Shown here: piece by piece, positions 1 to 11,425 of the stretch
Numbering within the stretch: position 1 is the stretch's first letter
Layout: each line of letters begins with the position of its first letter
NCBI RefSeq assembly: GCF_005405885.1
Contig: NZ_BJFL01000003.1
Coordinates: forward strand, 186,001-250,000
Origin: Gandjariella thermophila
GTDB lineage: Bacteria; Actinomycetota; Actinomycetes; Mycobacteriales; Pseudonocardiaceae
DNA length: 64,000 bases
Reading direction: 5' to 3'
Position numbers and translations under genes: made by a program
The notes under the pieces: generated by a model
Database searches by the model: none
What the model saw: only the letters and a program-made list of their open reading frames with translations
What the model was told of the DNA's origin: nothing

Positions 1-142
1 TGCGGATGTAGTGCTGCCGCATCTTGCCGCTGATGTGCGCCAGGACCTTGTGGCCGTTCTCCAGCTCGACGCGGAACATCGCGTTGGGGAGCGGCTCGAT
101 CACGCGGCCTTCGACCTCGATGGCCCCGTCCTTCTTGCCCAT
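1..142 (-). CDS. infA: Translation initiation factor IF-1 (partial, cut by window edge)
   Basis: The first 47 codons are visible; the C-terminal third lies beyond the left edge. The start ATG (complement of 140-142) opens with [20 protein letters not shown], the usual IF-1 N-terminus, and the S1/OB-fold core follows. IF-1 occupies the ribosomal A site during initiation together with IF-2 and IF-3. A spacer of 241 bases separates it from map, and a good promoter candidate there suggests infA heads its own transcript, as is common where infA leads into rpmJ-rpsM-rpsK-rpoA. Identification is by direct recognition of the sequence. Confidence 0.95.
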   Translation of the reverse strand, partial: MGKKDGAIEVEGRVIEPLPNAMFRVELENGHKVLAHISGKMRQHYIR

Positions 143-302
143 GTCCTCCGCGTTTCGTGACAGTGTGGTTTCTCGCGGTGCCCGGACCCGATCCACGGGC
201 TTCCGGCACGGGCACGCGTCCACCCATCTCCGAAGAACTCGCTGCACGATGCTGGCTACCACGGGCAGGACGAGACGGGCGCGACGAGTGCGCCGGTGTC
301 CT

Positions 303-332
303 AGTTTACGCAACCATCCGTCATCGCCCCAA
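303..332 (-). promoter_or_regulatory. Candidate promoter for infA
   Basis: On the minus strand, TTGGGG (complement of 327-332) and TAAACT (complement of 303-308) are separated by 18 bases. TAAACT fits the actinobacterial -10 rule TAnnnT. Transcription would start near 296 and give a leader of about 150 bases before infA. This is inferred from sequence only. Confidence 0.5.
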
Positions 333-383
333 ATCGGGGCCACGTCGCGCCGCGTCGGGTGATCGTCACCCTGGGTGCGGCCG

Positions 384-1154
384 TTATTCCGGGGCGGTGA
401 GCACCCAGGGGCCGTCGTCAGTGACCGCCACCGTGTGCTCCCAGTGCGCGGCCCGGGACCCGTCCGCGGTCACCACGGTCCACCCGTCCTCGAGTTCCTC
501 TGTCTCCGCGGTGCCCAGGGTGAGCATCGGCTCCACGGCCAGCGCCATGCCGGTCCGCAGCCGGGGCCCGCGGCCGGGCCGCCCGTAGTTGGGCAGGAAC
601 GGCTCCATGTGCATCTCGGTGCCGATGCCGTGCCCGCCGTAATCGGTGACGATGCCGTACTCCACGCCGTCCCGGGCGCGGGCGGCCAGTACGGCCCGCT
701 CCACCGCGTGCGAGACGTCGCTCAACCGGGAGTCCGGGCGGATCGCCTCGATGCCGGCCAGCATGGCCTCGCGGCACGCCTCGGAGAGCCTGCGGTCGCC
801 GTCCCGTGGGCTACCCACGGACAGGGTGACGGCCGAGTCGCCGTGCCAGCCGTCCAGGATCGCCCCGCAGTCCACGGACAGCAGGTCACCTTCGGCGAGC
901 ACCTGGTCCCGGCTGGGGATGCCGTGCACCACCTGATCGTTCACCGAGGCGCAGATGGACGCGGGGAAGCCGTGGTAGCCCTTGAACGACGGAACCGCGC
1001 CCGCGTCCCGGATAGTCTGCTCGGCCAACTCGTCCAGTTCCGCGGTGCTCACCCCGGCGTGGGCGTGCTCGGCCACCAGGGCCAGGGCGCGGGCCACCAC
1101 CAGGCCGGCGGCGCGCATGGCCTCCAGCTCGGTGCGGTTCTTGATCTCGATCAC
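384..1154 (-). CDS. map: Methionine aminopeptidase, type I
   Basis: Cytosolic metalloprotease that removes the initiator methionine from new proteins. The sequence has the type I pita-bread fold with the metal-ligand blocks in order: [19 protein letters not shown] (two aspartates), [10 protein letters not shown] (histidine), EPMLT and WEHTVAVT (glutamates). I chose the GTG at 1154 because it begins [14 protein letters not shown] like its relatives and has AAGGA six bases upstream. An in-frame GTG at 1220 would overlap the adk stop as GTGA and add 22 residues, so it remains possible. It sits downstream of secY-adk, the usual order in high-GC Gram-positives. Confidence 0.96.
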   Translation of the reverse strand: MIEIKNRTELEAMRAAGLVVARALALVAEHAHAGVSTAELDELAEQTIRDAGAVPSFKGYHGFPASICASVNDQVVHGIPSRDQVLAEGDLLSVDCGAILDGWHGDSAVTLSVGSPRDGDRRLSEACREAMLAGIEAIRPDSRLSDVSHAVERAVLAARARDGVEYGIVTDYGGHGIGTEMHMEPFLPNYGRPGRGPRLRTGMALAVEPMLTLGTAETEELEDGWTVVTADGSRAAHWEHTVAVTDDGPWVLTAPE

Positions 1155-1216
1155 GCGTTCCTTGCGCAGGGAGCCGAGGATGCCTGCGCGGACGACGCCG
1201 CGCAGGCCACCGGTGG

Positions 1217-1768
1217 TCACTTACCGTCGCGCAACGCGTCCAACGCGCGCGCGGTGACTTCGTCGATCTCGCCGACGGCGTCCACCGCCACCACCCGGTC
1301 CCGGTAGTAGTCCAGCAGCGGCGCCGTGTCCGTCCGGTACACCTGCAGCCGGCGCCGGATGACGTCCTCGGAGTCGTCCGACCGGCCGCGCGCGAGCATC
1401 CGCTCCACCACCACGTTCTCCGGGATGACGAACTCGACGACGGCGTCCAGACCGGTCCCGTTCCCGGCGAGGATCTCGTCCAGCACCTTGGCCTGGGAGA
1501 GGTTGCGGGGGAAGCCGTCGAGCAGGAAGCCCTCCCGGGCGTCCGGCTCGGCCAGGCGCCCCCGGACCATCTCGTTGGTCACCGTGTCCGGCACCAGCTC
1601 ACCGGCGTCCAGGTAGCGCTTGGCCTCGCGGCCAAGCTCGGTCTGCTGCCCCACGTGCGCGCGGAACAGCTCACCGGTGGAGATGTGCGGAATGCCGAGC
1701 TTCTCGCTGAGCACGGCGGCTTGCGTACCCTTGCCCGCTCCCGGCGGGCCGACGAGGACGAGTCGCAC
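1217..1768 (-). CDS. adk: Adenylate kinase
   Basis: Interconverts ATP + AMP and 2 ADP in the cytoplasm. The P-loop GPPGAGKGT spans residues 7-15 and the AMP-binding DGFPRN motif lies near residue 85. The LID is the short form (RGRSDDS), so the protein is 183 aa, the mycobacterial size, rather than about 214 aa. It starts with GTG, and that start shares one base with the secY stop (TAGTG), so translation is probably coupled. There is no zinc-binding LID. Confidence 0.97.
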   Translation of the reverse strand: MRLVLVGPPGAGKGTQAAVLSEKLGIPHISTGELFRAHVGQQTELGREAKRYLDAGELVPDTVTNEMVRGRLAEPDAREGFLLDGFPRNLSQAKVLDEILAGNGTGLDAVVEFVIPENVVVERMLARGRSDDSEDVIRRRLQVYRTDTAPLLDYYRDRVVAVDAVGEIDEVTARALDALRDGK

Positions 1769-3081
1769 TAGCGGAGGAACCCTTCGTAGTTACGCTGCAT
1801 GAGCTGGCTCTCGATCTGCTTCACGGTGTCGAGTCCGACACCAACCATGATCAGCACGGCGGTGCCACCGAACGGGAAGTTGTTCGAACTCCCGCCCTGA
1901 CCCGTGATGTCGATGAAGAAGTTCGGCAGCACGGCGATGAGACCGAGGTAGATGGAGCCAGGCAGGGTGATCCTGTTCAGCACGAAGCTGAGGTATTCCG
2001 CGGTGGGCCGACCGGGACGGATGCCGGGGATGAACCCACCGAACTTCTTCATCTCGTCGGCGCGCTCGTCCGGGTTGAACGTGATCGCCACGTAGAAGTA
2101 GGTAAAGAAGATGATCAAGGCGAAGTACAGCGAGATGTGCACGTAGTTCGACGGCGCGACCAGGTACTGCTGGATGAAGGTCTGCCACCAGGGCGCGTTG
2201 CCCCCCTGCGAGGTGGCCAACCGGGAGACCAGATCCGGCAGGTAGAGCAGGGAGGACGCGAAGATCACCGGGATCACACCGGCCTGGTTGACCTTCAACG
2301 GTAGATAGGTGGACGTGCCGCCGTACATCCGGCGACCGATCATGCGCTTGGCGTACTGCACCGGGATCCGCCGCTGCGCCTGCTCGACGAAGACCACGCT
2401 GGCGATGATGGCCAGGCCGAACACGCAGATCACCGCGAAGGTGACGCCGCCGTGGCCGAGAATGGTCTTGCCCTCGGCGGGGATGCGCGCCGCGATCGAC
2501 GTGAAGATCAGCAGCGACATGCCGTTGCCCACGCCCCGCTCGGTGATCAGCTCGCCCAGCCACATGATCACCGCGGTGCCGGCGGTCATCGTCACCACAA
2601 CGACGATCAGGCTGAACACGCTGGAGTCCGGGATCACCGGGTCCGTGCAGTTCTGGAACAACTGCCCGCGCACGGCCAGCGCCACGATGCCGGTGGACTG
2701 CAGGATGGCCAGCGCGACCGTGAGGTACCGGGTGTACTGGGTCAGCTTGTTCTGCCCGGCCTGGCCCTCCTTGCGCAACTGCTCGAAGCGCGGGATCACC
2801 ACGGTGAGCAACTGGATGATGATGCTCGCCGTGATGTACGGCATGATACCCAGCGCGAAGATGGACAGCTGCAGCAGCGCACCACCGGAGAACAGGTTGA
2901 GCAGCGTGTAGACGCCGCCCTGGTCGGAGACGACCTTGATGCACTTCTGCACGTTCGCGTAGGACACGCCAGGCGCCGGCAGCGTGGCCCCCAGGCGGTA
3001 CACGACCAGCATCCCGAGGGTAAAAAGGATCTTGCGGCGCAAGTCCGGCGTCGCGAGAGCCGAGCGGAAGGCGCTGAGCAC
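1768..3081 (-). CDS. secY: Preprotein translocase subunit SecY
   Basis: Channel-forming subunit of the Sec translocon, working with SecE (also in this window) and SecG. It is a ten-helix membrane protein with the conserved cytoplasmic loop [16 protein letters not shown] and the motif [19 protein letters not shown]. The GTG at 3081 is chosen because the family begins LSAFxxxL.TPDLRRK and GGAGG lies seven bases upstream; an earlier GTG at 3102 lacks such support. The length is 437 aa. It is separated from rplO by a strong hairpin, so it may have its own promoter. Confidence 0.97.
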   Translation of the reverse strand: MLSAFRSALATPDLRRKILFTLGMLVVYRLGATLPAPGVSYANVQKCIKVVSDQGGVYTLLNLFSGGALLQLSIFALGIMPYITASIIIQLLTVVIPRFEQLRKEGQAGQNKLTQYTRYLTVALAILQSTGIVALAVRGQLFQNCTDPVIPDSSVFSLIVVVVTMTAGTAVIMWLGELITERGVGNGMSLLIFTSIAARIPAEGKTILGHGGVTFAVICVFGLAIIASVVFVEQAQRRIPVQYAKRMIGRRMYGGTSTYLPLKVNQAGVIPVIFASSLLYLPDLVSRLATSQGGNAPWWQTFIQQYLVAPSNYVHISLYFALIIFFTYFYVAITFNPDERADEMKKFGGFIPGIRPGRPTAEYLSFVLNRITLPGSIYLGLIAVLPNFFIDITGQGGSSNNFPFGGTAVLIMVGVGLDTVKQIESQLMQRNYEGFLR

Positions 3082-3382
3082 GCGGGACCTCCTCGGCGTC
3101 ACCGGGCTCTTTCGCCGGTGAGCATGGCTGGGCCGGCAGGCAGCCGGCGGGCCGCACCTGGTGGACGGCCCTGATGGGCATCACGGACACGCCTCGCACC
3201 GGTGGTGCCAAGCGTGACAACGACTGTAACAGCACCCTGTGGAGCCGGAAGACTCCGTCAGCACGAAGGGTGATGCCCTCGGCTGGCGAGAGCCGCCGGG
3301 CGGCTGGCACGGTTCAGACGTGCCAGCCGCCCGGGCACTGCCTCTCCCGAGCGCCCCGGCTTCACCGTGGCGCGTCAGGGCG
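3082..3382 (-). other. rplO-secY intergenic region
   Basis: A 301-base spacer that holds the 16-bp hairpin described separately and about 215 bases leading to secY. A weak -10-like TACAGT can be read on the minus strand near 3220 without a convincing -35. I see no small gene here. Confidence 0.5.
3296..3334 (-). terminator. Strong hairpin after rplO
   Basis: Perfect inverted repeat with a 16-bp stem (arms 3296-3311 and 3319-3334) and a 7-base loop, GTTCAGA. It begins about 50 bases downstream of the rplO stop. There is no T-tract, as is common for actinobacterial hairpin terminators. It would end or attenuate the spc transcript before secY-adk-map. Confidence 0.75.
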
Positions 3383-3826
3383 TTACAGCTTGGTGGCGGA
3401 ACCGCCGGCCGCGGTGATCTTCTCCTGGGCACTCCCGGAGAAGGCGTGCGCGGTGACGTCCAGCCTGACCCCGCCGAGGTCGCCGTTGCCGAGCACCTTC
3501 ACCGGCTGGCCCTTGCGGACCGCGCCGGCCCGGACCAGTTCCTCGACGCCGACCGTGCCGCCCTCGGGGAACAGCCGGGCCAGGTCGCCGATGTTGACCA
3601 CCTGGTACTCGACGCGGAACCGGTTGCGGAAGCCCTTCAGCTTGGGCAGCCGCATGTGCAGCGGCATCTGGCCACCCTCGAAGGCGGGGGACACGTTCTT
3701 GCGGGCCTTGGTGCCCTTCGTGCCCCGCCCGGCGGTCTTGCCCTTGGAACCCTCGCCGCGACCCACCCGGATCTTGGCGGTCCTGGCGCCCGGGGCGGGC
3801 CGCAGGTGGTGGATCTTGATGGTCAT
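3383..3826 (-). CDS. rplO: 50S ribosomal protein L15
   Basis: Large-subunit protein that binds 23S rRNA late in assembly. The 147-aa sequence has the classic N-terminal glycine/arginine-rich RNA-binding tail ([21 protein letters not shown]) and the core block [18 protein letters not shown]. The gene follows rpmD by three bases and is the last gene of the spc block before the hairpin at 3296-3334. Confidence 0.97.
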   Translation of the reverse strand: MTIKIHHLRPAPGARTAKIRVGRGEGSKGKTAGRGTKGTKARKNVSPAFEGGQMPLHMRLPKLKGFRNRFRVEYQVVNIGDLARLFPEGGTVGVEELVRAGAVRKGQPVKVLGNGDLGGVRLDVTAHAFSGSAQEKITAAGGSATKL

Positions 3827-3829
3827 GGG

Positions 3830-4012
3830 TCAGTCGACCTCCTCGACAACCACCAGGTGGCGGACCGTGTTGATCAGCCCGCGGACCTGGGGGGTGTCCT
3901 CGCGCACTACCGACTGCCGGATCTTGCGCAGCCCGAGCGTGCGCAGCGAGTCCCGCTGGTTCTGCTTGGTGCCGATGGTGCTGCGCACCTGGGTGACCTT
4001 GAGCTGTGCCAT
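3830..4012 (-). CDS. rpmD: 50S ribosomal protein L30
   Basis: A 60-aa protein starting [20 protein letters not shown], the bacterial short form of L30, which contacts 23S rRNA. The ATG at 4012 is set by family length; the longer open frame upstream to 4207 is a shadow inside rpsE. It lies five bases after rpsE and three before rplO, in the standard rpsE-rpmD-rplO order. Confidence 0.96.
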   Translation of the reverse strand: MAQLKVTQVRSTIGTKQNQRDSLRTLGLRKIRQSVVREDTPQVRGLINTVRHLVVVEEVD

Positions 4013-4017
4013 CGCGG

Positions 4018-4620
4018 TCACGCCCCCTGCCCGGCGCGGGCGCGGAGCAGGCCGGCCGGCGCCACGTCCTCCAGCGGCAGGCCACGGCGGGCCGCGACCT
4101 CCTCCGGACGCTGCAGCTGCTTCAGCGCCGCCACCGTGGCGTGCACGATGTTGATGGCGTTGTCGCTGCCCAGCGACTTGCTCAGCACGTCGTGCACGCC
4201 CGCGCACTCCAGCACGGCGCGCACCGGGCCACCGGCGATGACGCCGGTACCGGGGCTGGCCGGGCGGAGCAGCACGACGCCGGCGGCCGCCTCACCCTGC
4301 ACGGGGTGCGGGATGGTGCCGGCGACCTTGGGCACCCGGAAGAAGTTCTTCTTGGCCTCTTCCACGCCCTTGGCGATGGCCGCCGGGACCTCCTTGGCCT
4401 TGCCGTAGCCGACGCCGACCATGCCCTCGCCGTCGCCGACGACCACCAGCGCGGTGAAGCTGAACCGGCGGCCGCCCTTGACAACCTTGGACACGCGGTT
4501 GATCGCGACCACGCGCTCCAGATGCGGGGTCTTCTCGTGGGCCGCCCCGCCGCGGCCACCGTCCCGGCGGTCGCGGCGGTCGCCGCGCTCCCCGCCTTCG
4601 CGACGCATGCGTCCTGGCAT
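4018..4620 (-). CDS. rpsE: 30S ribosomal protein S5
   Basis: Decoding-site protein affecting translational fidelity. It has an N-terminal double-stranded RNA-binding-like domain with the S5 loop [22 protein letters not shown] and a C-terminal domain with [23 protein letters not shown]. It is 200 aa with an actinobacterial basic N-terminal extension ([20 protein letters not shown]). It is 36 bases downstream of rplR. Confidence 0.97.
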   Translation of the reverse strand: MPGRMRREGGERGDRRDRRDGGRGGAAHEKTPHLERVVAINRVSKVVKGGRRFSFTALVVVGDGEGMVGVGYGKAKEVPAAIAKGVEEAKKNFFRVPKVAGTIPHPVQGEAAAGVVLLRPASPGTGVIAGGPVRAVLECAGVHDVLSKSLGSDNAINIVHATVAALKQLQRPEEVAARRGLPLEDVAPAGLLRARAGQGA

Positions 4621-4656
4621 CAGGCGTCCCTCTCGTTCATCACAGTGTGCATGTTC

Positions 4657-5079
4657 CTAGAACTCCAGCCCCGCCCCGCGGGCCGCGTCGGCCAGCGCGG
4701 CGATGCGCCCGTGGTAGTCGTGGCCGCCGCGGTCGAACACGACCTTGGAGATGCCCGCCTCCTTTGCCCGGGCGGCGACCAGCTCGCCGACGCGGGCCGC
4801 ACGGGCCTTCTTGTCGCCCTCCATCGCCCGCACGTCGGCCTCCATGCTGGACGCCGACGCCACGGTGTGGCCGGCCACGTCGTCGATCACCTGCGCGACC
4901 ATGTGCCGCGTGGAGCGGGTGACGACCAGTCGCGGCCGCTCCGGCGTGCCGAAGATCTTCTTGCGCAGCCGGAAATGGCGGCGCGCCCGGGCGAGACGGC
5001 GCACGGTCGAGATGTCCTTGCCGACCGGCTTCCGCTTCGGCGCCGCGGTCTTCTGTGCAGTGGACTCGCTCATGCTCAC
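4657..5079 (-). CDS. rplR: 50S ribosomal protein L18
   Basis: 5S rRNA-binding protein that anchors 5S to the central protuberance with L5. The 140-aa product has the conserved [19 protein letters not shown] block and the C-terminal [20 protein letters not shown]. The start overlaps the rplF stop by four bases. The N-terminal 20 residues are a variable basic extension. Confidence 0.96.
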   Translation of the reverse strand: MSMSESTAQKTAAPKRKPVGKDISTVRRLARARRHFRLRKKIFGTPERPRLVVTRSTRHMVAQVIDDVAGHTVASASSMEADVRAMEGDKKARAARVGELVAARAKEAGISKVVFDRGGHDYHGRIAALADAARGAGLEF

Positions 5080-5615
5080 TTACCCGTCTTCCCGACCTTG
5101 CGGCGGATCTGCTCACCCGCGTAGCGCACGCCCTTGCCCTTGTACGGGTCCGGCCGGCGCAGCTTCCGGATGTTGGCGGCCACCTCGCCGACCCGCTGCT
5201 TGTCGATGCCACTCACCGAGAACCGGGTGGGGGACTCCACCGCGAAGGTGATGCCCTCCGGCGCGGCGACCTTCACCGGGTGGCTGTAGCCCAGGGAGAA
5301 CTCGAGGTCCGCGCCCTTGAGCTGGACGCGGTAGCCGACCCCGTGGATCTCCATCTTCTTCTCGTAGCCCTGGGTCACCCCGATCACGAGGTTGTTCACC
5401 AGCGTGCGGGACAGCCCGTGCATGGACTTGCTCCACCGCTCGTCGTCCGGCCGCTTCACCAGCAGGGCGCCGTCGCCGTCGCGCTCCACGACGATCGGCT
5501 CCGGGATGGTGCGGGACAGCGTGCCCTTCGGGCCCTTGACGGTCACCGTGCGACCGTCGATGGTGACGTCGACCCCGGACGGAACGGGGATCGGCAGCTT
5601 TCCGATGCGCGACAT
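5076..5615 (-). CDS. rplF: 50S ribosomal protein L6
   Basis: Binds 23S rRNA at the sarcin-ricin loop base, near the elongation-factor site. It has two tandem L6 alpha-beta domains and the C-terminal signature [16 protein letters not shown]. The ATG at 5615 ([15 protein letters not shown]) is the family start; an upstream frame adds eight residues without support. The length is 179 aa. It is 17 bases after rpsH. Confidence 0.97.
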   Translation of the reverse strand: MSRIGKLPIPVPSGVDVTIDGRTVTVKGPKGTLSRTIPEPIVVERDGDGALLVKRPDDERWSKSMHGLSRTLVNNLVIGVTQGYEKKMEIHGVGYRVQLKGADLEFSLGYSHPVKVAAPEGITFAVESPTRFSVSGIDKQRVGEVAANIRKLRRPDPYKGKGVRYAGEQIRRKVGKTGK

Positions 5616-5632
5616 GCCTTGTTCCCCCTTCC

Positions 5633-6031
5633 TCACCACACGTAGGCGAGGACTTCCCCGCCCACGCCCTGCTTCTGTGCCTGGCGGTCGGTGAGCAGCC
5701 CGGAGGACGTCGAAATGATCGCGACGCCCAGGCCGCCCAGGACCTTCGGCAGGTTGGTCGACTTCGCGTACACCCGCAGGCCGGGCTTGGAGACCCGGCG
5801 CAGGCCGGCGATGCTGCGCTCCCGGTTCGGGCCGAACTTCAGCTCGATGACGAGGAGCTTGCCCTTCTCGCCCTGCTCGGTGCGGTAGCCGGCGATGTAG
5901 CCCTCCCGCTGCAGGATCTCGGCGATGTTCGCCTTGAGCTTGGAGTGCGGCATCACGACCTGGTCGTGGTATGCCGAGTTGGCGTTCCGCAGACGCGTCA
6001 GCATGTCTGCGATCGGGTCGGTCATCGTCAT
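5633..6031 (-). CDS. rpsH: 30S ribosomal protein S8
   Basis: Primary 16S rRNA-binding protein; in enterobacteria S8 also represses the spc operon. The 132-aa sequence starts [21 protein letters not shown] and ends with the family signature [26 protein letters not shown]. It lies 112 bases after rpsZ, one of the larger gaps in this block. Confidence 0.97.
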   Translation of the reverse strand: MTMTDPIADMLTRLRNANSAYHDQVVMPHSKLKANIAEILQREGYIAGYRTEQGEKGKLLVIELKFGPNRERSIAGLRRVSKPGLRVYAKSTNLPKVLGGLGVAIISTSSGLLTDRQAQKQGVGGEVLAYVW

Positions 6032-6143
6032 GGTGACCTCTTCTACCTTTCTCGCCGCGGTTCCCTGGCCTTGACCGGCGTCCGGGCCTACGGCGAAGTG
6101 GGGATCAGCAGGGCGAAGCTCGTCCTCGGCGGGAGCCGGTTCG

Positions 6144-6329
6144 TCACCAGCTCGACTTGTTCACGCCGGGCAGCTCGCCCCGGTGCGCCATCTCGCGCAG
6201 GCACACCCGGCACAGCCCGAACTTGCGGAACACCGCGCGGGGCCGGCCGCAGCGGTTGCACCGGGTGTAGCCGCGCACCGCGAACTTCGGCTTGCGCGCG
6301 GCCTTGGTGATCAGCCCCTTCTTGGCCAT
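6144..6329 (-). CDS. rpsZ: 30S ribosomal protein S14, zinc-binding type Z
   Basis: A 61-aa short S14. The zinc ribbon is intact (C24, C27, C40, C43 in CNRCGRP..GLCRVC), so this is the C+ form rather than the about 101-aa zinc-free paralogue that many actinobacteria carry elsewhere for zinc starvation. It sits between rplE and rpsH, as in mycobacterial spc operons. Confidence 0.96.
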   Translation of the reverse strand: MAKKGLITKAARKPKFAVRGYTRCNRCGRPRAVFRKFGLCRVCLREMAHRGELPGVNKSSW

Positions 6330-6392
6330 CAGCTCTGCTCCTTACCACAATGGAGTCCGGCCGGAAGGACCGGAGACACGGCGCTCCGCAAG

Positions 6393-6956
6393 TCAGTTCT
6401 CCTTGAACGGGAAGCCCAGGCGCCGCAGCAGCGACCGGCCCTCCTCGTCGGTCGTGGCGGTGGTGACGACGGTGATGTCCATGCCGCGCGGGCGGTCGAT
6501 CGAGCCGAGGTCGATCTCGTGGAACATCGACTGCTCGTTCAGCCCGAACGTGTAGTTGCCGTTGCCGTCGAACTGCCGGTCCGACAGCCCGCGGAAGTCG
6601 CGGATACGGGGCAGCGCGATGGTCAGCAACCGGTCCAGAAACTCCCACATCCGGTCGCCGCGCAGGGTGGCCCGCGCGCCGATCGGCATGCCCTGGCGCA
6701 GCTTGAACTGGGCGATCGACTTGCGGGCCCGCCGGATCTCCGGCCGCTGCCCGGTGATCGCGGCCAGGTCGCGCACCGCGCCCTCGATCAGCTTGCCGTC
6801 CCGGGCGGCGTCGCCGACACCCATGTTCACCACGACCTTGACCACGCCGGGCACCTGCATCGGGTTGGCGTAGCCGAACTCCTTCCGCAGCGCGGCGACG
6901 ATCTCCTCGCGGTAGCGGGCCTTCAGCCGCGGGACGACCTTCTCAGCGGTGGTCAT
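6393..6956 (-). CDS. rplE: 50S ribosomal protein L5
   Basis: 5S rRNA-binding protein and part of bridge B1b to the small subunit. The 187-aa protein contains [19 protein letters not shown] and the C-terminal FPFKEN end typical of the family. It starts two bases after the rplX stop. Confidence 0.97.
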   Translation of the reverse strand: MTTAEKVVPRLKARYREEIVAALRKEFGYANPMQVPGVVKVVVNMGVGDAARDGKLIEGAVRDLAAITGQRPEIRRARKSIAQFKLRQGMPIGARATLRGDRMWEFLDRLLTIALPRIRDFRGLSDRQFDGNGNYTFGLNEQSMFHEIDLGSIDRPRGMDITVVTTATTDEEGRSLLRRLGFPFKEN

Positions 6957-6958
6957 GA

Positions 6959-7273
6959 TCAGATGTCCTTACCGTTCCGGCGCGAGATGCGGACGCGCTT
7001 GCCCTCGTCGTTCGTCCGGTACCCGACCCGGGCCGGCTTGCCGTCGGAGTCGACCACCATCACGTTGCTGACGTGGATCGGCGCCTCCTGGGTGACGATC
7101 CCGCCGGACTGCGCGCCGCGCTGGGTCTGCGTGATCCGGGTATGCTTCTTGATCCGGTTGACGCCCTCGACGAGCACCTTCTGGCGGTCCGGGTAGGCCT
7201 GGATCACCTTGCCCTTGGCGCCCTTGTCCTTGCCGGCGATGACGACGACCGTGTCACCCTTCTTGACCTTCAT
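6959..7273 (-). CDS. rplX: 50S ribosomal protein L24
   Basis: Assembly-initiator protein with an N-terminal KOW domain ([21 protein letters not shown]) and the conserved [11 protein letters not shown] block; 104 aa. It begins immediately after the rplN stop codon with no spacer, so translation is probably coupled. Confidence 0.97.
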   Translation of the reverse strand: MKVKKGDTVVVIAGKDKGAKGKVIQAYPDRQKVLVEGVNRIKKHTRITQTQRGAQSGGIVTQEAPIHVSNVMVVDSDGKPARVGYRTNDEGKRVRISRRNGKDI

Positions 7274-7642
7274 CTACAGCACCTCCGGCGCGAGCGAGAT
7301 GATCTTCATGAACCTCTTGTCGCGCAGCTCCCGGCCGACCGGGCCGAAGATGCGGGTACCGCGCGGCTCGTTGTCGTTCTTGATGAGCACCGCGGCGTTC
7401 TCGTCGAACCGGATGTAGGAGCCGTCCGGACGGCGCTTCTCCTTCGCCGTACGCACCACGACGGCCTTGACCACGTCGCCCTTCTTGACGCCGGCACCCG
7501 GAATCGCGTCCTTGACCGTGGCGACGATGATGTCCCCGATGCCCGCGTAGCGCCGCGCCGAACCGCCGAGCACCCGGATGCAGAGGATCTCCTTCGCACC
7601 GGTGTTGTCGGCGACGCGCAGCCGCGACTCCTGCTGGATCAC
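7274..7642 (-). CDS. rplN: 50S ribosomal protein L14
   Basis: A 122-aa beta-barrel protein at the subunit interface (bridges B5/B8). It starts [19 protein letters not shown] and contains the family signature around [21 protein letters not shown]. It follows rpsQ by 58 bases. Confidence 0.97.
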   Translation of the reverse strand: MIQQESRLRVADNTGAKEILCIRVLGGSARRYAGIGDIIVATVKDAIPGAGVKKGDVVKAVVVRTAKEKRRPDGSYIRFDENAAVLIKNDNEPRGTRIFGPVGRELRDKRFMKIISLAPEVL

Positions 7643-7700
7643 AACAACTCCTGACCCCTTGTGGCACGCCAGATTTCCGACCTGACGCGCGCGGTCCTCG

Positions 7701-7979
7701 TTACTTGGCCTTCTCCAGGATCTCCACCAGCCGCCAGCGCTTGGTCGCCGACAGCGGGCGGGTCTCCATCAGCAGCACGCGGTCACCGACACCCGCGGTG
7801 TTCTGCTCGTCGTGCGCCTTGACCTTCTTGGTGGTCCGCACGACCTTGCCGTACAGCGGGTGCTTCTTGCGGTCCTCCAGCTCGACCACGATCGTCTTCT
7901 GCATCTTGTCCGAGACGACGTAGCCCTCGCGGACCTTGCGGTAGTTGCGCGTCACGGTTCCGTTCTTCTGCTCGCTCAT
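7701..7979 (-). CDS. rpsQ: 30S ribosomal protein S17
   Basis: A 92-aa OB-fold protein binding 16S rRNA near h7/h11. The core [26 protein letters not shown] and [20 protein letters not shown] are standard. The start overlaps the end of rpmC by four bases. Confidence 0.97.
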   Translation of the reverse strand: MSEQKNGTVTRNYRKVREGYVVSDKMQKTIVVELEDRKKHPLYGKVVRTTKKVKAHDEQNTAGVGDRVLLMETRPLSATKRWRLVEILEKAK

Positions 7980-8224
7980 GCCGCACCCTCACCAGTGGAA
8001 GCCGCGTCCGGGGAGACGGAGAGACCCAGCTCGCGCTCCCGCATCACGGTGTAGACGCGGGCGATCTCCCGCCGGACGGTCCGCAGCCTGCGGTTGTTGT
8101 CCAGCTGCCCGGTGGCCATCTGGAAGCGGAGGTTGAACAGCTCCTCCTTGGCCTCCCGAAGGCGCAGCACGAGCTCCTCATCGGTGAGCTCACGCAGCTC
8201 AGACGCGGTGGTACCGGCTGCCAT
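7976..8224 (-). CDS. rpmC: 50S ribosomal protein L29
   Basis: An 82-aa two-helix protein at the exit tunnel, near the docking area for trigger factor and SRP. The core [20 protein letters not shown] and [16 protein letters not shown] are diagnostic. It overlaps rplP by one base upstream and rpsQ by four bases downstream. Confidence 0.96.
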   Translation of the reverse strand: MAAGTTASELRELTDEELVLRLREAKEELFNLRFQMATGQLDNNRRLRTVRREIARVYTVMRERELGLSVSPDAASTGEGAA

Positions 8225-8643
8225 CAGAACTCACCACCCTCTCGCGTGACGATGCGGCACTTCATCGGAAGCTTGTGGATCGCGCGGCGCAGCGCCTCGC
8301 GGGCCACCGCCTCGTTCGGGAAGTTCATCTCGAACAGCACCCGACCAGGCTTGACGTTGGCCACCCAGTGCTCCGGCGAGCCCTTACCGGAACCCATCCG
8401 GGTCTCCGCCGGCTTCTTGGTCAGCGGACGGTCCGGGAAGATGTTGATCCACACCTTGCCACCACGGCGGATGTGCCGGGTGATGGCGATACGTGCGGAC
8501 TCGATCTGCCGGTTGGTCACGTACGCCGGCTCCAGTGCCTGGATGCCGTACTCGCCGAAGGTGACCTTGGTGCCACCCTTGGCGAGCCCCTTGCGCTTCG
8601 GCGAGTGCTGCTTGCGGTGCTTGACCTTGCGCGGGATCAGCAC
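8224..8643 (-). CDS. rplP: 50S ribosomal protein L16
   Basis: A 139-aa protein near the A-site tRNA elbow. It starts [21 protein letters not shown] and carries the family stretch [22 protein letters not shown]. Three bases separate it from rpsC. Confidence 0.97.
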   Translation of the reverse strand: MLIPRKVKHRKQHSPKRKGLAKGGTKVTFGEYGIQALEPAYVTNRQIESARIAITRHIRRGGKVWINIFPDRPLTKKPAETRMGSGKGSPEHWVANVKPGRVLFEMNFPNEAVAREALRRAIHKLPMKCRIVTREGGEF

Positions 8644-8646
8644 GAC

Positions 8647-9489
8647 TCAGCCCTCCGTCTTCTCAGCCGCGCCGCTGGCAGCCCCGGCGGCAGCGTCGTT
8701 ACTGGCCTCGGCCGCGCTGGCCCGGCTGGCCGACTCGGCGGCGGCCCGCCCGGCCTCGGTGCTCGTGCTGGTGGTGCCGGAGGCGCCGGACCGGCGCGGG
8801 CGGCTGGGCCGCTCGCGGCGCGGCGGGCGGGACTCGGCCACGGCCTCGCGCTCCCGGCGGCCGCCGACCACGTCGCCCTTGTAGATCCACACCTTCACGC
8901 CGATCCGGCCGAACGTGGTGCGGGCCTCGAAGAAGCCGTAGTCGATGTCCGCGCGCAGCGTGTGCAGCGGCACCCGGCCCTCGCGGTAGAACTCCGAGCG
9001 GGACATCTCGGCGCCGCCGAGCCGACCGCCGCACTGCACCCGGATGCCCTTCACCTGCGGCGAGCGCATGGCCGACTGGATGGCCTTGCGCATCGCGCGG
9101 CGGAAGGACACGCGGTTGGACAGCTGCTCGGCGGTGACCTGGGCGACCAACTGGGCGTCCGCCTCGGGGTTCTTCACCTCGAGGATGTTCAGCTGGACCT
9201 GCTTCTTGGTCAGCTTCTCCAGCTCGCCGCGGATCCGGTCGGCCTCGGCGCCGCGCCGGCCGATCACGATGCCCGGCCGGGCGGTGTGGATGTCCACCCG
9301 CACCCGGTCCCGGGTGCGCTCGATCTCCACACGGGAGATGCCGGCCCGCTCCATGCCCTTGGAGAGCATGCGGCGGATCTTCACGTCCTCCGCGACGTAC
9401 TCGGAGTACTGCTTGTCGGCGTACCAGCGCGACTTCCAGTCCGTGGTGATCCCCAGCCGGAAGCCGTGCGGGTTGATCTTCTGACCCAC
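8647..9489 (-). CDS. rpsC: 30S ribosomal protein S3
   Basis: Mediates mRNA entry and helicase activity of the 30S subunit. It has an N-terminal KH type II domain with the [18 protein letters not shown] loop, then the C-terminal S3 domain ([19 protein letters not shown]). It is 280 aa, somewhat long, because the last 55 or so residues are a low-complexity Ser/Ala/Arg tail that looks disordered. It starts directly after the rplV stop. Confidence 0.97.
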   Translation of the reverse strand: MGQKINPHGFRLGITTDWKSRWYADKQYSEYVAEDVKIRRMLSKGMERAGISRVEIERTRDRVRVDIHTARPGIVIGRRGAEADRIRGELEKLTKKQVQLNILEVKNPEADAQLVAQVTAEQLSNRVSFRRAMRKAIQSAMRSPQVKGIRVQCGGRLGGAEMSRSEFYREGRVPLHTLRADIDYGFFEARTTFGRIGVKVWIYKGDVVGGRREREAVAESRPPRRERPSRPRRSGASGTTSTSTEAGRAAAESASRASAAEASNDAAAGAASGAAEKTEG

Positions 9490-9930
9490 TTACCGGGCCT
9501 CCTTCTGACGTGCGCTGGCCTTCGCGCTGGTCTTGCGCGCCTTGCCGGTGCCGGTGGCGGCCTTGGGCCGGGACTCCACCTCGACCGTGATGTGGCTCGT
9601 GCGCTTGCGGATCCGGTAGGCGCGGCCCTGGGCGCGCGGCCGGAACCGCTTCAGCGTCGGCCCCTCGTCCACGTACGCCCGGCTCACCCAGAGGGTCTCC
9701 GGGTCCAGGCTGAGGTTGTTCTCGGCGTTGGCCATGGCGCTGGCGAGCACCTTCGCCACCGGCTCGCTCGCGGCCTGCGGCGCGAACCTGAGCACGGCCA
9801 GGGCCTCCTGGGCGTTGCGGCCCCGGATCAGGTCGATCACCCGACGCGCCTTCATCGGCGTCGTGCGGACGTAGCGGGCCCGCGCCGTGGCGCGCGGCAG
9901 CTCCTCCGCGCCGTCGGCGTTGTTACCCAT
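9490..9930 (-). CDS. rplV: 50S ribosomal protein L22
   Basis: Lines the exit-tunnel constriction with a beta-hairpin ([20 protein letters not shown]). The hairpin region has no obvious macrolide-resistance insertion. It is 146 aa including a basic Lys/Ala-rich C-terminal tail. It lies 40 bases after rpsS. Confidence 0.97.
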   Translation of the reverse strand: MGNNADGAEELPRATARARYVRTTPMKARRVIDLIRGRNAQEALAVLRFAPQAASEPVAKVLASAMANAENNLSLDPETLWVSRAYVDEGPTLKRFRPRAQGRAYRIRKRTSHITVEVESRPKAATGTGKARKTSAKASARQKEAR

Positions 9931-9970
9931 CGCTTGCTACCCCTTAGCTTTCGCTGGTCCGAGCCCGCCG

Positions 9971-10252
9971 TCACCGGCGGCGCGACTTGCGGTCTTCCTT
10001 GACGTGGCCCTTGAACGTGCGGGTCGGCGCGAACTCGCCGAGCTTGTGCCCGACCATCGACTCGGTGATGAACACCGGCACGTGCTTGCGGCCGTCGTGC
10101 ACCGCGATGGTGTGGCCCAGCATGTCCGGAATGATCGTGGACCGGCGGGACCAGGTCTTGATCACGGTCTTCTTGCCCGACTCGTTCAGCGCGTCCACCT
10201 TCTTGAGCAGGTGGTCGTCCACGAACGGGCCCTTCTTCAGGCTGCGTGGCAT
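9971..10252 (-). CDS. rpsS: 30S ribosomal protein S19
   Basis: A 93-aa protein of the 30S head. It starts [20 protein letters not shown] and contains [20 protein letters not shown], the family hallmark. It is 18 bases downstream of rplB. Confidence 0.97.
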   Translation of the reverse strand: MPRSLKKGPFVDDHLLKKVDALNESGKKTVIKTWSRRSTIIPDMLGHTIAVHDGRKHVPVFITESMVGHKLGEFAPTRTFKGHVKEDRKSRRR

Positions 10253-10270
10253 CCTTCACTCCCTCCCTGC

Positions 10271-11104
<834 letters not shown>

Positions 11105-11125
11105 CTCTTACGCAGTCCTCGCTCG

Positions 11126-11425
11126 TCAGGCGGCCGGGCCGCCGAAGATCTCGATCGGCTTGCTGTCCGGCGACAGGGTCACGATCGCGCGCTTGGTGTC
11201 CTTGCGCTTGCCGTAGCCGTACCGGGTGCGCTTGCGCTTGCCCTCGCGGTTCAGCGTGTTCACGCTGACCACCTTGACGCCGAAGACCTTCTCCACCGCG
11301 ATCTTGATCTCGGTCTTGTTGGCCGTCGGGCGCACCAGGAACGTGTACTTGTTCTCCTCGAGCAGCCCGTAGGACTTCTCGGAGATCACCGGCGCGATGA
11401 GGATGTCGCGGGGGTCGGGGATCAC
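11126..11425 (-). CDS. rplW: 50S ribosomal protein L23
   Basis: Tunnel-exit protein and docking site for trigger factor and SRP. It is 99 aa, starting [20 protein letters not shown] from a GTG that overlaps the rplD stop by four bases (GTGA), so translation is likely coupled to rplD. Confidence 0.96.
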   Translation of the reverse strand: MIPDPRDILIAPVISEKSYGLLEENKYTFLVRPTANKTEIKIAVEKVFGVKVVSVNTLNREGKRKRTRYGYGKRKDTKRAIVTLSPDSKPIEIFGGPAA